Shown piece by piece: positions 18,283 to 28,332 of a stretch of DNA of 64,000 bases (position 1 is its first letter; every line of letters begins with the position of its first letter). The notes under the pieces were generated by a model, which did not search any database, was not told the origin of the DNA, and saw nothing but the letters and a program-made list of their open reading frames with translations. The translations under genes were made by a program, and so were the position numbers. The stretch is from Rhodopirellula baltica SH 1 (GTDB taxonomy: Bacteria; Planctomycetota; Planctomycetia; Pirellulales; Pirellulaceae): contig NC_005027.1 in assembly GCF_000196115.1 (NCBI RefSeq), positions 1,302,001 through 1,366,000 of the forward strand. Direction: 5' to 3'.

Positions 18283-19128
18283 ATGCCGATTCAAGTCACT
18301 TGTCCAAATTGTCTGAAACGGTTCCAAGTCAGCGACAAGTTTGCTGGGAAGCAGGGGCCATGTCCCGCCTGCAAAAAAACGATTCGGGTCCCCGACGCTT
18401 CGGAAGCCGTCACAATCCACGCGCCCGAGGACGATGGGCCGAAGGATTCGAAGGGGCAGAGTGTTCTCAAGCCGATCACTCGGAAAGACCGAGATTTCAC
18501 GCGGCGGCACCTCTATATCGCAGCAGGCGTTGTACTTGGGATGCTCTTTCTAGCTCTCGGGTTCCGTTTTGCGATGGGTGGGGCTCCGCTTTGGGCTCAG
18601 ATTATCGGGATTTTGCTGCTTGCACCGCCCGTGGTTCGAACGGGCTACAGTTTCGTCCACGACGCAGAATTGGAACCCTATGCGGGAGTCGAACTACGCA
18701 ACCGAGTCCTGATCTGCTCGGCCGTTTACGCCGCGATTTGGTTGGTTTACGCATTCGTTCCCGCGTATGTGTTGGAGTTGGATCATGCCAACGAAATGTC
18801 ATGGACGACGGCCGGGATCGTTTTTTCTGTCATGATCCTGATTGGAGCGGCGGTTTCGGTTGGGGCTTTTGAGTTGGAATTCGTCAGCGGCTTGGCTCAG
18901 TCAGGTTTGTACTTCGTCACCGTGATTTTGCTGGCCCTGATCGCGGGCGTTTCGCTCGCGGGGCAACCCGGTGCTCGCCGAGAACTCGATCCAGATTGGG
19001 AAGACGAAGAGTTCGTTGATGATCTCGTGCAATTGAGTTCCCCGATGCAGATGACCGGGGTGGCTGAATTAGCATCCATCGATCGAATCGGACAACTGGC
19101 TGGCACGGTTCAGGGCTCGTCCGTTTGA
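18283..19128 (+). CDS. Zinc-ribbon membrane protein, function unknown
   Basis: This 281-residue protein starts with an MJ0042-type zinc ribbon (CPNCLKRFQVSDKFAGKQ, then CPACKKTIRVPD), a feature very common on planctomycete membrane proteins. A linker leads to about five hydrophobic segments: YIAAGVVLGMLFLALGF, IIGILLLAPPVVR, VLICSAVYAAIWLVYAFVPA, TAGIVFSVMILIGAAVSVGA and SGLYFVTVILLALIAGVSLA. An acidic tail follows. The stop overlaps the TTG start of the HD hydrolase gene, so the two are translationally coupled. The zinc ribbon probably lies in the cytoplasm and could bind nucleic acid or protein. No function is assigned. Confidence 0.8.
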   Translation: MPIQVTCPNCLKRFQVSDKFAGKQGPCPACKKTIRVPDASEAVTIHAPEDDGPKDSKGQSVLKPITRKDRDFTRRHLYIAAGVVLGMLFLALGFRFAMGGAPLWAQIIGILLLAPPVVRTGYSFVHDAELEPYAGVELRNRVLICSAVYAAIWLVYAFVPAYVLELDHANEMSWTTAGIVFSVMILIGAAVSVGAFELEFVSGLAQSGLYFVTVILLALIAGVSLAGQPGARRELDPDWEDEEFVDDLVQLSSPMQMTGVAELASIDRIGQLAGTVQGSSV

Positions 19129-20540
19129 GCGACTGCAATTCTGTGTCTGTTCCTGAAGTGCATTTGATGGATCGCGGGCCATCGCGGTTGCGGATTCCGC
19201 CCGCGATGGATGTACCAGTAACCGCTCGCGTCCAACGGTTGATCGACACCTCCCCGATGAGAAGACTGGCGTCGATCAGCCAGCTCGGGTTGGTTTCGAT
19301 GGTTTATCCGGGAGCGATGCACAGCCGGTTGGAACATTCGCTCGGCGTCTACACCTGGGCGCTGCGAGTACTAAATCAAGTTGGCCAACAGAGCCCAGTG
19401 GAACAAGGCTCAGCGAACCAAATCGCCGAGGACATGCGTGCTTCTGAGTCGTTCATCGTTGCGTCTTTAGTGCATGACGCTGGTCATTGGCCGTTTTGCC
19501 ATCCCATCGAAGACATGGGCCAGTCCGGTATGCCGCGGCACGAGGAACGTGTCGAAGCGATGTTGCGTTCCGGGCCTCTCGCCGACGCACTGGCAGCGGA
19601 CTGGTCGTGCACCGCCGATGACGTCATGGCGATCGTGTGTCCGAAAAAGATCGATCAGTACCCAGCGGCAACTTCATCGGAGCACATCGCGTTTTATGCG
19701 AGTTGCTTAAGTGGGCCGATCGATGTCGATAAATTGGATTACCTGCAACGCGACAGTCTGCATGCGGGAGTTCCGTATGGCCGAAACTTTGATCCGATGC
19801 GAATCATCGCTTCGTTGGTTCGGCATCCGGATCGGCCGAAGCTCGCCATTCACGAAAAAGGACGCACGGCGGCGGAGATGATGGTCTTCGGTCGTTATGT
19901 GATGTTCAGCGAAGTCTATTGGCATCACACGGTTCGTGCAGCCACCGCGATGTTGCAGCGAGCTGTTCACGAATTGCAGCAATCTGCCGGTGGCGAGAAA
20001 GCCGACATCACCGAGTGGATGGACCTGAGTGAGTCAGCTTGGGTGAGGCAGTTTGTCGATGCCGCGGATCGTCGTGGTGGGCCGGTGAAGAGTTTGGCGG
20101 ATGGATTGTTCGGGCCGACACGGAAGTTGCTCAAGCGAGCGGCGCAGTTCAACGTCGAGTCCGGCGAAGACATGCACCAGATGCTGGCGAGGCGTCCGTA
20201 TTGGTGGCTCGCGTCTTGTTCGCAACCGTTGGCCACATCCATTGGCGATGCGATTGGGAAACCCGTCGAGCCGGAATTGGTTCTGATCGATGCTCCACCG
20301 GTCAAGCTGGAGGTCGACATCAACATCGACATCGTGCTTCGGTCGGGCGAGGTCGCGACACTGGGTGATGTTTCGCCCGTTGCGTCCGTGTTAGCTAATC
20401 GCCAATTCGACAATCATGTCAAGCGTGTGCGAGTGTTTGTGCCCGAGTGGGTTCGTGATCGTTTGGCTGACTTGCCCGGCGATTCGATGCGAAGATGGCT
20501 GACCGACGCGGTCGCTGAAACTGAAAAACAGTGGGCGTGA
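19125..20540 (+). CDS. HD-domain phosphohydrolase, dGTPase/SAMHD1-like
   Basis: This 471-residue metal-dependent phosphohydrolase has the HD-superfamily signature spread over HSRLEHSLGVYTWALR, SLVHDAGHWPFCHPIED and VDKLDYLQRDSLHAGVPYG. The pattern H...HD...D with HxPFxH matches the dNTP triphosphohydrolase/SAMHD1-like group, which hydrolyses dNTPs or other nucleotides. The listed start is a TTG overlapping the upstream stop; an ATG at 19167, just before the conserved RGPSRLRIPP, is a strong alternative. It sits in an operon with nagB and a DUF389 protein. Substrate is inferred from family only. Confidence 0.82.
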   Translation: MSDCNSVSVPEVHLMDRGPSRLRIPPAMDVPVTARVQRLIDTSPMRRLASISQLGLVSMVYPGAMHSRLEHSLGVYTWALRVLNQVGQQSPVEQGSANQIAEDMRASESFIVASLVHDAGHWPFCHPIEDMGQSGMPRHEERVEAMLRSGPLADALAADWSCTADDVMAIVCPKKIDQYPAATSSEHIAFYASCLSGPIDVDKLDYLQRDSLHAGVPYGRNFDPMRIIASLVRHPDRPKLAIHEKGRTAAEMMVFGRYVMFSEVYWHHTVRAATAMLQRAVHELQQSAGGEKADITEWMDLSESAWVRQFVDAADRRGGPVKSLADGLFGPTRKLLKRAAQFNVESGEDMHQMLARRPYWWLASCSQPLATSIGDAIGKPVEPELVLIDAPPVKLEVDINIDIVLRSGEVATLGDVSPVASVLANRQFDNHVKRVRVFVPEWVRDRLADLPGDSMRRWLTDAVAETEKQWA

Positions 20541-20562
20541 CTCAGCATTCCTTTTTGAATGG

Positions 20563-21318
20563 GTGGGCGGAATCAACGTGATTGAGATAGAGATTGTTCC
20601 CGACCACGAATCGGCGTCAGCGCGAGTGGCGGGATTTATCGTCGAGCAAATTCGTCGCAAGCCAGCGAGCGTTCTTGGTCTGGCCACTGGTGGCACTCCC
20701 GAGCGAACGTACGAACTTCTGGTCGAAAAGGTGAACGCAGGTCATCTTTCGTTTTCGCAAGCGACCACATTTAACTTGGATGAGTACGTTGGGTTGCTAC
20801 CCGATCATCCGCAAAGCTATCACGCTTACATGCGATTTCGGTTGTTCGGCGAAACGGATTTTGATGCGGAGCGAACGCATTTGCCCAAGGGCACAGCGGA
20901 TGAACTGTCGGACGCGGGTGGTCAATACGAGGCGTTGATTGCCGAGGCCGGCGGCATCGATTTGCAGTTGTTGGGCTTGGGAGCGAACGGGCACATCGGA
21001 TTCAACGAGCCTGGTGCGACGGAGGACAGTCGCACGCGGGTGGTGGATTTGACGGAGGAAACCATCGCCGCGAATGCTCGGTTCTTCGATTCACCCGAGG
21101 ACGTTCCGCGGCGGGCGCTCACGATGGGAATCGCGACCATTTTGGAAGCTCGTGAAATTGTTTTGATTGCAACCGGCGAGTCGAAAGCGGAGGCGGTTGA
21201 GCGATCCGTTCGCGGCCCGGTCGCGCCGCAGATGCCGGCCTCGTTCCTTCAGCAGCATCCAAGTGTCACGTTTGTGTTGGACGAAGCCGCAGCAAGTTTG
21301 TTGGATAAGCGGGCATGA
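20563..21318 (+). CDS. nagB: Glucosamine-6-phosphate deaminase
   Basis: This 251-residue cytoplasmic enzyme converts glucosamine-6-phosphate to fructose-6-phosphate plus ammonia in amino-sugar catabolism. Diagnostic motifs are LGLATGGTPERTYELLV, TTFNLDEYVGLLPDHPQSYH and LLGLGANGHIGFNEPGAT, the last with the conserved Asp/His active-site region nearby. The start is a GTG at 20563 or a second GTG at 20578, since no in-frame ATG fits. The stop overlaps the next gene's start (ATGA at 21315-21318). N-acetylglucosamine deacetylase is not present nearby, so its substrate supply lies elsewhere. Confidence 0.92.
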   Translation: MGGINVIEIEIVPDHESASARVAGFIVEQIRRKPASVLGLATGGTPERTYELLVEKVNAGHLSFSQATTFNLDEYVGLLPDHPQSYHAYMRFRLFGETDFDAERTHLPKGTADELSDAGGQYEALIAEAGGIDLQLLGLGANGHIGFNEPGATEDSRTRVVDLTEETIAANARFFDSPEDVPRRALTMGIATILEAREIVLIATGESKAEAVERSVRGPVAPQMPASFLQQHPSVTFVLDEAAASLLDKRA

Positions 21319-22823
21319 GCGTCACGTTGCTGGTCGGTTCGCAAAAGCAGTTGGCTGATGGGCTGCCTTGGCTTCGTCAATTCGCGGAATCGATGAAGTT
21401 GCGTGCGGACGTTCTGGTGCTGGGACTGGATCACCGGACGCTGGAGCTTCGCAGTCAAAAGGAACTGGAGCAAATCGGGCTGGGTTCGTCCAAGCAAGCG
21501 GCCACGAAATCACCCCATCGCGTCGAGCGGGTCGAATCCGATGTGGAAGCGATCTCGCTGCAGTTGGCCAAGTGGGATTCGCGTTTGTTGTTGATGGTCG
21601 ACGATGTGGATGACGACCGTTTTCAAGCGACGTTGTTCGATCGATGTGCGATCAAATCGGTTTGGCTGAGTTCGAAGGGAACGCCGCCCGAGTCCTCTCG
21701 CCATGTCTTTTCGATCGACGATTCGTCTGACAAAGTGACGCGATGGATCTCGCGGCGTTTGTTGGGGGTGGATCCCGGATTACATCTGGGGCACGAGTGG
21801 TTGACCGAACTGGCCAAGCAAAGTCAGTCGTCATCCAAATCTACGTCAGAGCATTCTGATCCAGTGGATGCGGCGATTGCGAAAGCCCTGAGTTTGGAGC
21901 GGCAGCGCTGTGACCGTGGTGATTTGATTTGGGTGCCGTTCGGTTCGAAACCTTCGTCTGAGCCGCACTATAAAGTTGCACGAGCGTTGCTAGGGCAATC
22001 GACCCAAGCTTCGGTGGCGTTGGTCAGTCAGAAAGAGAGTTGGAACCAATCGTTGTCGGCGAGCGTTCGGTATTGGGCCAGTCATGTGGCCGAACCGATG
22101 GATCGCGACGCTCGGTTGGAGTTGGCTCGTTCTCTCGAGGAAGGGTCCGAGCCCAGTTTGGAGTTCCTCGGTTTGATCTCGGCCGCGGCGATGTTGGCCG
22201 CGTTTGGTTTGCTGCAAAATTCGGCGGTCGTGATCATTGGTGCAATGTTGATTGCTCCTTTGATGACGCCGATCATGGGTGCGGGGTTATCGCTGGCTCA
22301 CGGCAATCGTCCGTTGTTCCGGCGTTCGCTGCTGTCGATCGGAATTGGTTTCGCGGGTGCGTTCGGATCGAGCTTCCTGTTCGGATTGCTGGTTCGGTTG
22401 GTGCATCATCCAGTCGTGACGGATGAGATGTGGGGCCGTTGCAATCCGTCGCCGTTGGATTTTTGTGTCGGTTTGGTTGGTGGCATGGCCGCTTCTTACG
22501 CTCGCACGCGAAGCCATTTGTCGTCGGCTTTGGCGGGAGCGGCGATCGCGGCGGCGCTGGTGCCGCCCATTTCGACCGCGGGTTTGCAGGCATCATTCAA
22601 TGTCTGGGAATCGACCGAGCGTGGATGGCCGGTCTTTGGGCCGCTGATCTTGGTCTGCGTCAACGTGCTGACGATTATGATTGGGACATCGTTTGTGCTC
22701 TACGCTCGCGGTTTGCGAGTCGAATCGGGGCACAAGTGGGCGACGCGAATGACGGTTTCGTTAATCACGTTATTGATGTTGGTGCTGGTTTGGATGATGC
22801 ACCTGGAGACGTGGTTGTTTTGA
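21315..22823 (+). CDS. DUF389-family membrane protein with N-terminal soluble region
   Basis: The C-terminal half (residues ~275-502) is a DUF389 membrane domain with the signature SAAAMLAAFGLLQNSAVVII, GAMLIAPLMTPIMGAGLSLA and about six hydrophobic segments, ending LITLLMLVLVWMMHLETWLF. The first ~270 residues are soluble. The start VTLLVGSQKQLADGLPWLRQ and the stretch GDLIWVPFGSKPSSEPHYKV resemble a duplicated nucleotide-binding or universal-stress-like fold, but this is uncertain. DUF389 function is not established. It is translationally coupled to nagB by a 4-bp overlap and closes the operon. Confidence 0.82.
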   Translation: MSVTLLVGSQKQLADGLPWLRQFAESMKLRADVLVLGLDHRTLELRSQKELEQIGLGSSKQAATKSPHRVERVESDVEAISLQLAKWDSRLLLMVDDVDDDRFQATLFDRCAIKSVWLSSKGTPPESSRHVFSIDDSSDKVTRWISRRLLGVDPGLHLGHEWLTELAKQSQSSSKSTSEHSDPVDAAIAKALSLERQRCDRGDLIWVPFGSKPSSEPHYKVARALLGQSTQASVALVSQKESWNQSLSASVRYWASHVAEPMDRDARLELARSLEEGSEPSLEFLGLISAAAMLAAFGLLQNSAVVIIGAMLIAPLMTPIMGAGLSLAHGNRPLFRRSLLSIGIGFAGAFGSSFLFGLLVRLVHHPVVTDEMWGRCNPSPLDFCVGLVGGMAASYARTRSHLSSALAGAAIAAALVPPISTAGLQASFNVWESTERGWPVFGPLILVCVNVLTIMIGTSFVLYARGLRVESGHKWATRMTVSLITLLMLVLVWMMHLETWLF

Positions 22824-23119
22824 GGGAAAGCCCCAGTTTGTAGCTCGGTGGTGCTTCGCCGAGATCGGCGTCGAGTTCGCTGTTGGGCCGAGGGATGTGG
22901 GTTGGTTGTGGCTGGGGATTGCCGTAACTCCGCTATCGCTTCGGTACGGCCTACGATGTTGCTCGGTGGTGCTTCACCGAGATTGGGTTTGGGTGCATTG
23001 TTGGGCCGGGGGCTACGGTTTGGGTGCGGCTGGTGGTTGCCGTAACTCCGCTATCGCTTCGGTACGGCCTACAGTCGCTCGGTGGTCTTTTGTTGAGGTC
23101 ATGGCGTCACGGTTCGTGG
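22824..23119. repeat. 118-bp tandem duplication in the convergent gap
   Basis: Two copies of a 118-bp unit lie at about 22845-22962 and 22963-23080, anchored by GCCGTAACTCCGCTATCGCT at 22921 and 23039. Each includes GCTCGGTGGTGCTTCGCCGA, a hairpin-forming motif, and TTCGGTACGGCCTAC. It lies between the convergent DUF389 gene and lacI-type gene and might serve as a transcription barrier. No ORF is credible. Confidence 0.8.
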
Positions 23120-24142
23120 TCAGCTGGGGTGCTGGCGAACTGATTCGCGTAGCACGACGTCGCCGCCCAGTTTGGGAAGGTCTGGTTCGCTGCCGTTGAT
23201 CATCGCGATGATCGCGGTCGCTGCGGCCTGGCCCATCTCTTTGCCGGGTTGGCGGATGGTGGTCAGTGGTGGCACCATCCACTTCGATTCGGGTTGATCA
23301 TCCACGCCAATCAACGAGACCTGATCGGGAACGGAAACCTGCCGGCGATGAAGAGCCAGTCTTGCACCGAATGCCATCAGATCATTCGCGGCAAAGATCG
23401 CGGTGTAAGGCACACCCCGTTGAGCCAAGGTCTCGATCGCTTCCGCAGCCGATTCCGCGTGGAAGTCACCGTGGATGATGTGGTCATCAGTCACCTCGAT
23501 ACCAGCCTGCTGCATCGCGTGCCGGAACCCGGCAAGCCTGCCGATCGCATCGATGTGATTCGCTGGGCCAGCGATGTGGACGATTTCTCGATGACCGTGG
23601 TCGAGCAATGTCTGGGTTGCGTTGGCGCCGATTTGGAAATTGTTTGTTGCGATGTTCGCGCCATCCCAGTCCGGCATTTCTCGGGCGACGACCAAAGTGG
23701 GTTTTTCTTCGCCGAGCTCTTCGATCTTTTCAGAGGGTGTGTCGCCCGCGATCAAAATCAATCCGTCGACATTTCGTCCCATCAGAGTTCGGGCGGCGTC
23801 GAGAAACAAATTCTGATTCAGCATCGCGTCGCCGACGATGGGTGAGAATCCGGTCCCATTGAGCCCTTGCATCACACCTTGCACGACCGAGTCATAAAAC
23901 GGCGTGCCGATGTTTTGTGTCACGATCCCGATTGTCATCGATCGGCCGCCCGCCAAAGATCGAGCGACTTGGTTGGGTTCGTAGCCCAGTTCTGCCATGG
24001 TCGCCATCACGCGTTCGCGCTTGTCGGCTTGGACAATCAGCGGGCTGTTGAGGACTCGCGAAACCGTGCTTTTGGAGACTTCTGCTCGATTGGCAATGTC
24101 CTGGATCGTGATCCGGCCTTTTGACATCGGGCGTGGTCTCAT
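23120..24142 (-). CDS. LacI-family transcriptional regulator
   Basis: This DNA-binding repressor of about 340 residues has the LacI helix-turn-helix ITIQDIANRAEVSKSTVSRV, then the hinge helix YEPNQVARSLAGGRSMTIGI and a periplasmic-binding-protein-like effector domain (DGLILIAGDTPSEKI, TAIFAANDLMAFGARLAL, SLIGVDDQPESKW). The effector is probably a sugar but is not readable. I set the start at the ATG at 24142; an in-frame ATG at 24127 (MSKGRITIQ) is equally plausible. The frame extends upstream to 24238 but is not domain-supported. No obvious target operon is adjacent on the same strand. Confidence 0.9.
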   Translation of the reverse strand: MRPRPMSKGRITIQDIANRAEVSKSTVSRVLNSPLIVQADKRERVMATMAELGYEPNQVARSLAGGRSMTIGIVTQNIGTPFYDSVVQGVMQGLNGTGFSPIVGDAMLNQNLFLDAARTLMGRNVDGLILIAGDTPSEKIEELGEEKPTLVVAREMPDWDGANIATNNFQIGANATQTLLDHGHREIVHIAGPANHIDAIGRLAGFRHAMQQAGIEVTDDHIIHGDFHAESAAEAIETLAQRGVPYTAIFAANDLMAFGARLALHRRQVSVPDQVSLIGVDDQPESKWMVPPLTTIRQPGKEMGQAAATAIIAMINGSEPDLPKLGGDVVLRESVRQHPS

Positions 24143-24365
24143 TGGGGAACGGGCGGAAAGGATCGTTCTGAATGGAAGCGAACGTTCGATTCTGATTCTA
24201 ACCCGATTTGGCCAAAAATCGCCACCACGCGAGCCCACGTGGGGCGTTTGCTTGGTGCCTCGGTCGAGCGTGCCGGTCAGGCTTCTTGCACGACGATTTG
24301 GCTTCGCCGGCCGTGGAAGGCCAGCGTGGGTATGTTCGCCGGAAGTGGCTGTCTCGCGGGCGAGA

Positions 24366-24626
24366 TCATTTCGCCGGCGGATTCAATTCCTGCAGCGACT
24401 TGCCCAGCCGTTTCCGCGGGGCGGCTTTTCGGCCGGTCGAGCGAGTGCCCTTCTTTGCCGGCAGGGCTTGTTTGCCTGCGGTGGGTTCCTGCAACAACGC
24501 CGCGACTTGCGGGTTGATTTCGGACGACTCGTCAGGAGTGCCGATTTGCTCGACCGCGTCGCTCACGCCCAGGATGACGGATTGGCGAACGCCGTCTCGT
24601 AGCCAGTCGAAAAAATTCAGGTTCAT
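24366..24626 (-). CDS. Small protein, function unknown
   Basis: This 86-residue ORF begins MNLNFFDWLRDGVRQSVILG, a compact helical N-terminus that looks protein-like and that I recall as typical of small planctomycete proteins. It continues with a proline/alanine-rich and then basic stretch (KKGTRSTGRKAAPRKRLGKS). The basic tail could bind nucleic acid. It is isolated between the LacI-type gene and the rpsA leader, read in the opposite direction to rpsA. No function is assigned. Conservation in relatives would be the deciding evidence. Confidence 0.55.
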   Translation of the reverse strand: MNLNFFDWLRDGVRQSVILGVSDAVEQIGTPDESSEINPQVAALLQEPTAGKQALPAKKGTRSTGRKAAPRKRLGKSLQELNPPAK

Positions 24627-24963
24627 ATCTCAATTGGGTGGTTGGTGTCGGTGAAGGATCGCTGCCGATGGACCGAGGATTTCGGTGGTTGGGCGGCTGC
24701 GATCCGTTCACGGGTTTCAGATCACGTGTCATGCCTCACGTTCGTCGCCTGTAAAACAATCGTCGGCGGGGTGTCCAGACCAACAAACGCATTGTGACGA
24801 ATTTCCGACTTTGGTAGGCTTCTCGGCTAGGCGCCGCGGCGAGTCCGCGGGGACGCCCCCCTCCGGCTGTAGTTTTACAATCCACACCACCAACCCAGGT
24901 GACGGATCGACGGGTCATTTGCCGGAGCCCGATCGATACGATTTCACCATCGGTAACGTTTTT
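24627..24963. promoter_or_regulatory. rpsA upstream region
   Basis: This 337-bp region precedes rpsA and its divergently read small neighbour. It holds no credible ORF. The rpsA reading frame is open upstream to 24685 but lacks S1 similarity there. Promoter and possible autoregulatory leader of S1 are expected here by analogy, but no specific structure was identified. Confidence 0.35.
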
Positions 24964-26760
<1,797 letters not shown>

Positions 26761-26935
26761 TCCAATAAAATTTCAACGAGGGCAAATCGGGTGCTTCGGG
26801 ATCCGGTTGCCCGGTTGGAATCGATTGTCTTCGTTGTGAACGCCTGTCGCCCCTTCACGGGCTCGACGGGGGTTCCAAGACGCAGGCATGAGCTGCTCAT
26901 ATCGAGCGGCATTCGCATTGAACATTGACATGTAT

Positions 26936-26974
26936 GACGGGCGTTTGATCTGCTTCAGACGCCCGTCTTTTTTT
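26936..26974 (+). terminator. Rho-independent terminator after rpsA
   Basis: A perfect stem GACGGGCGTTTGA / TCAGACGCCCGTC with a short loop is followed by a run of seven T. It lies about 175 bp after the rpsA stop and just before the solute-binding protein gene. Confidence 0.85.
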
Positions 26975-27063
26975 GCGCCGTATATTTGATTTCTGTCTAC
27001 ACGGCCAAGCGGAGAGCGGAGATTTGTCCTCGTTCAATGCAACCACTTTCATCAATGTTCGCT

Positions 27064-28332
27064 ATGAGACTCAATCGCCGCGAAATGATTGGCGCAAGCC
27101 TGGCTTCCGCAGCCGCAGTTGCCAGTTCAGACGTCTTTGCGGCACCGGCCATTCACAACGGAGAAAAACCGGTTGTGCGTGTTCTCGGGACACACGTGAC
27201 TTTGCAGGAAGACCTACGGGTTCGCGCGGAGGCTGATCTGGGGATCAGGCTGGAATTCTCGCCGGGTGGTAGTGCGGAGGTTCTGCACCGAGCGTCGACG
27301 CGTCCCGAGACGTTTGATTTGTATGAGCAGTGGTCCAACAGTATCCGCGTGCTCTGGCAGGCGAACGCGATTCAGCCGATCGATCGAAAAAGGATTCGGT
27401 ACTGGGATGAAATCAATCCGCTGACCCGCGAAGGTCGTTTGACTCCCAAAGCGAAACGCGGTGCCGGCGATGCACCGAATAAGTTGCTGTTCATCCAGCC
27501 CGATGGAACGTTGGGCGGCCAACCGACCGACCATGTGACTTTCCTGCCTTACGTGCACAACGTTGACTCGTTTGGTTACGACGCGTCGATCGTTCCACGT
27601 GGTGTTCCGTTCGAGACTGAATCGTGGGCTTGGTTGCTCGATGAGCGTTGGGCCGGTCGAGTCGCAATTGTCAACGAACCCACCATTGGTCTCTTTGATC
27701 TGGCTCTGGCCGTTCAAGCCAAGGGTTTGGCTGAGTTCGAAGACATTGGCAATCTCAGCGAAGCCGACTTGGAAACGCTGTTTAAGATTTTGGAACGCTA
27801 TCGACAGCAAGGTCATTTTCGCGGTGTCTGGAGCAGTGTTCCGGCATCCGTTGATTTGATGAGCCGCGGTGAGGCGGTCATCGAGAGCATGTTTTCACCA
27901 GCCGTGTTCGATTTGAAAGGTCGCGGGATTGATTGCGTCTACGCCTCGCCCAAGGAAGGCTATCGAGCTTGGCACGGTGTGATGTGCTTGTCGTCCAAGA
28001 CAACCGGTCCGGTCAAGGATGCCGCGTATGAATACATGAATTGGTGGTTGTCGGGATGGCCGGGAGCATTCATTGCTCGCCAAGGCTATTACATCTCCAA
28101 CCCGCAACGTTCGCGTGAAGAGCTTAGCGAAGCGGAGTGGGATTACTGGTATCAAGGCAAACCTGCCGCGACAGATTTGCTTGGCACAACTGGGCAGGTT
28201 GTTGTTAACCAAGGGCAACGTCGTGACGGCGGTTCTTATGTCAAGCGATTCAGCAACGTTGCGGTTTGGAACACGGTGATGAAATCTTACGAAGCCAGCC
28301 TTCGACACTGGAATGAGTTCCTGGCAGGATGA
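27064..28332 (+). CDS. Exported ABC-type solute-binding protein
   Basis: This protein of about 422 residues begins MRLNRREMIGASLASAAAVA, a twin-arginine-type signal peptide with cleavage predicted near VFAAP. The mature part resembles spermidine/putrescine or Fe-type extracellular solute-binding proteins (VRVLGTHVTLQEDLRVRAEA, FDLYEQWSNSIRVLWQANAI, EYMNWWLSGWPGAFIARQGY). In-frame ATGs at 27055 and 26986 are alternative starts. Its stop overlaps the start of the histidine kinase gene by 4 bp. No permease or ATPase gene is adjacent, so it may act as a ligand sensor for the kinase rather than in uptake. Confidence 0.82.
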   Translation: MRLNRREMIGASLASAAAVASSDVFAAPAIHNGEKPVVRVLGTHVTLQEDLRVRAEADLGIRLEFSPGGSAEVLHRASTRPETFDLYEQWSNSIRVLWQANAIQPIDRKRIRYWDEINPLTREGRLTPKAKRGAGDAPNKLLFIQPDGTLGGQPTDHVTFLPYVHNVDSFGYDASIVPRGVPFETESWAWLLDERWAGRVAIVNEPTIGLFDLALAVQAKGLAEFEDIGNLSEADLETLFKILERYRQQGHFRGVWSSVPASVDLMSRGEAVIESMFSPAVFDLKGRGIDCVYASPKEGYRAWHGVMCLSSKTTGPVKDAAYEYMNWWLSGWPGAFIARQGYYISNPQRSREELSEAEWDYWYQGKPAATDLLGTTGQVVVNQGQRRDGGSYVKRFSNVAVWNTVMKSYEASLRHWNEFLAG

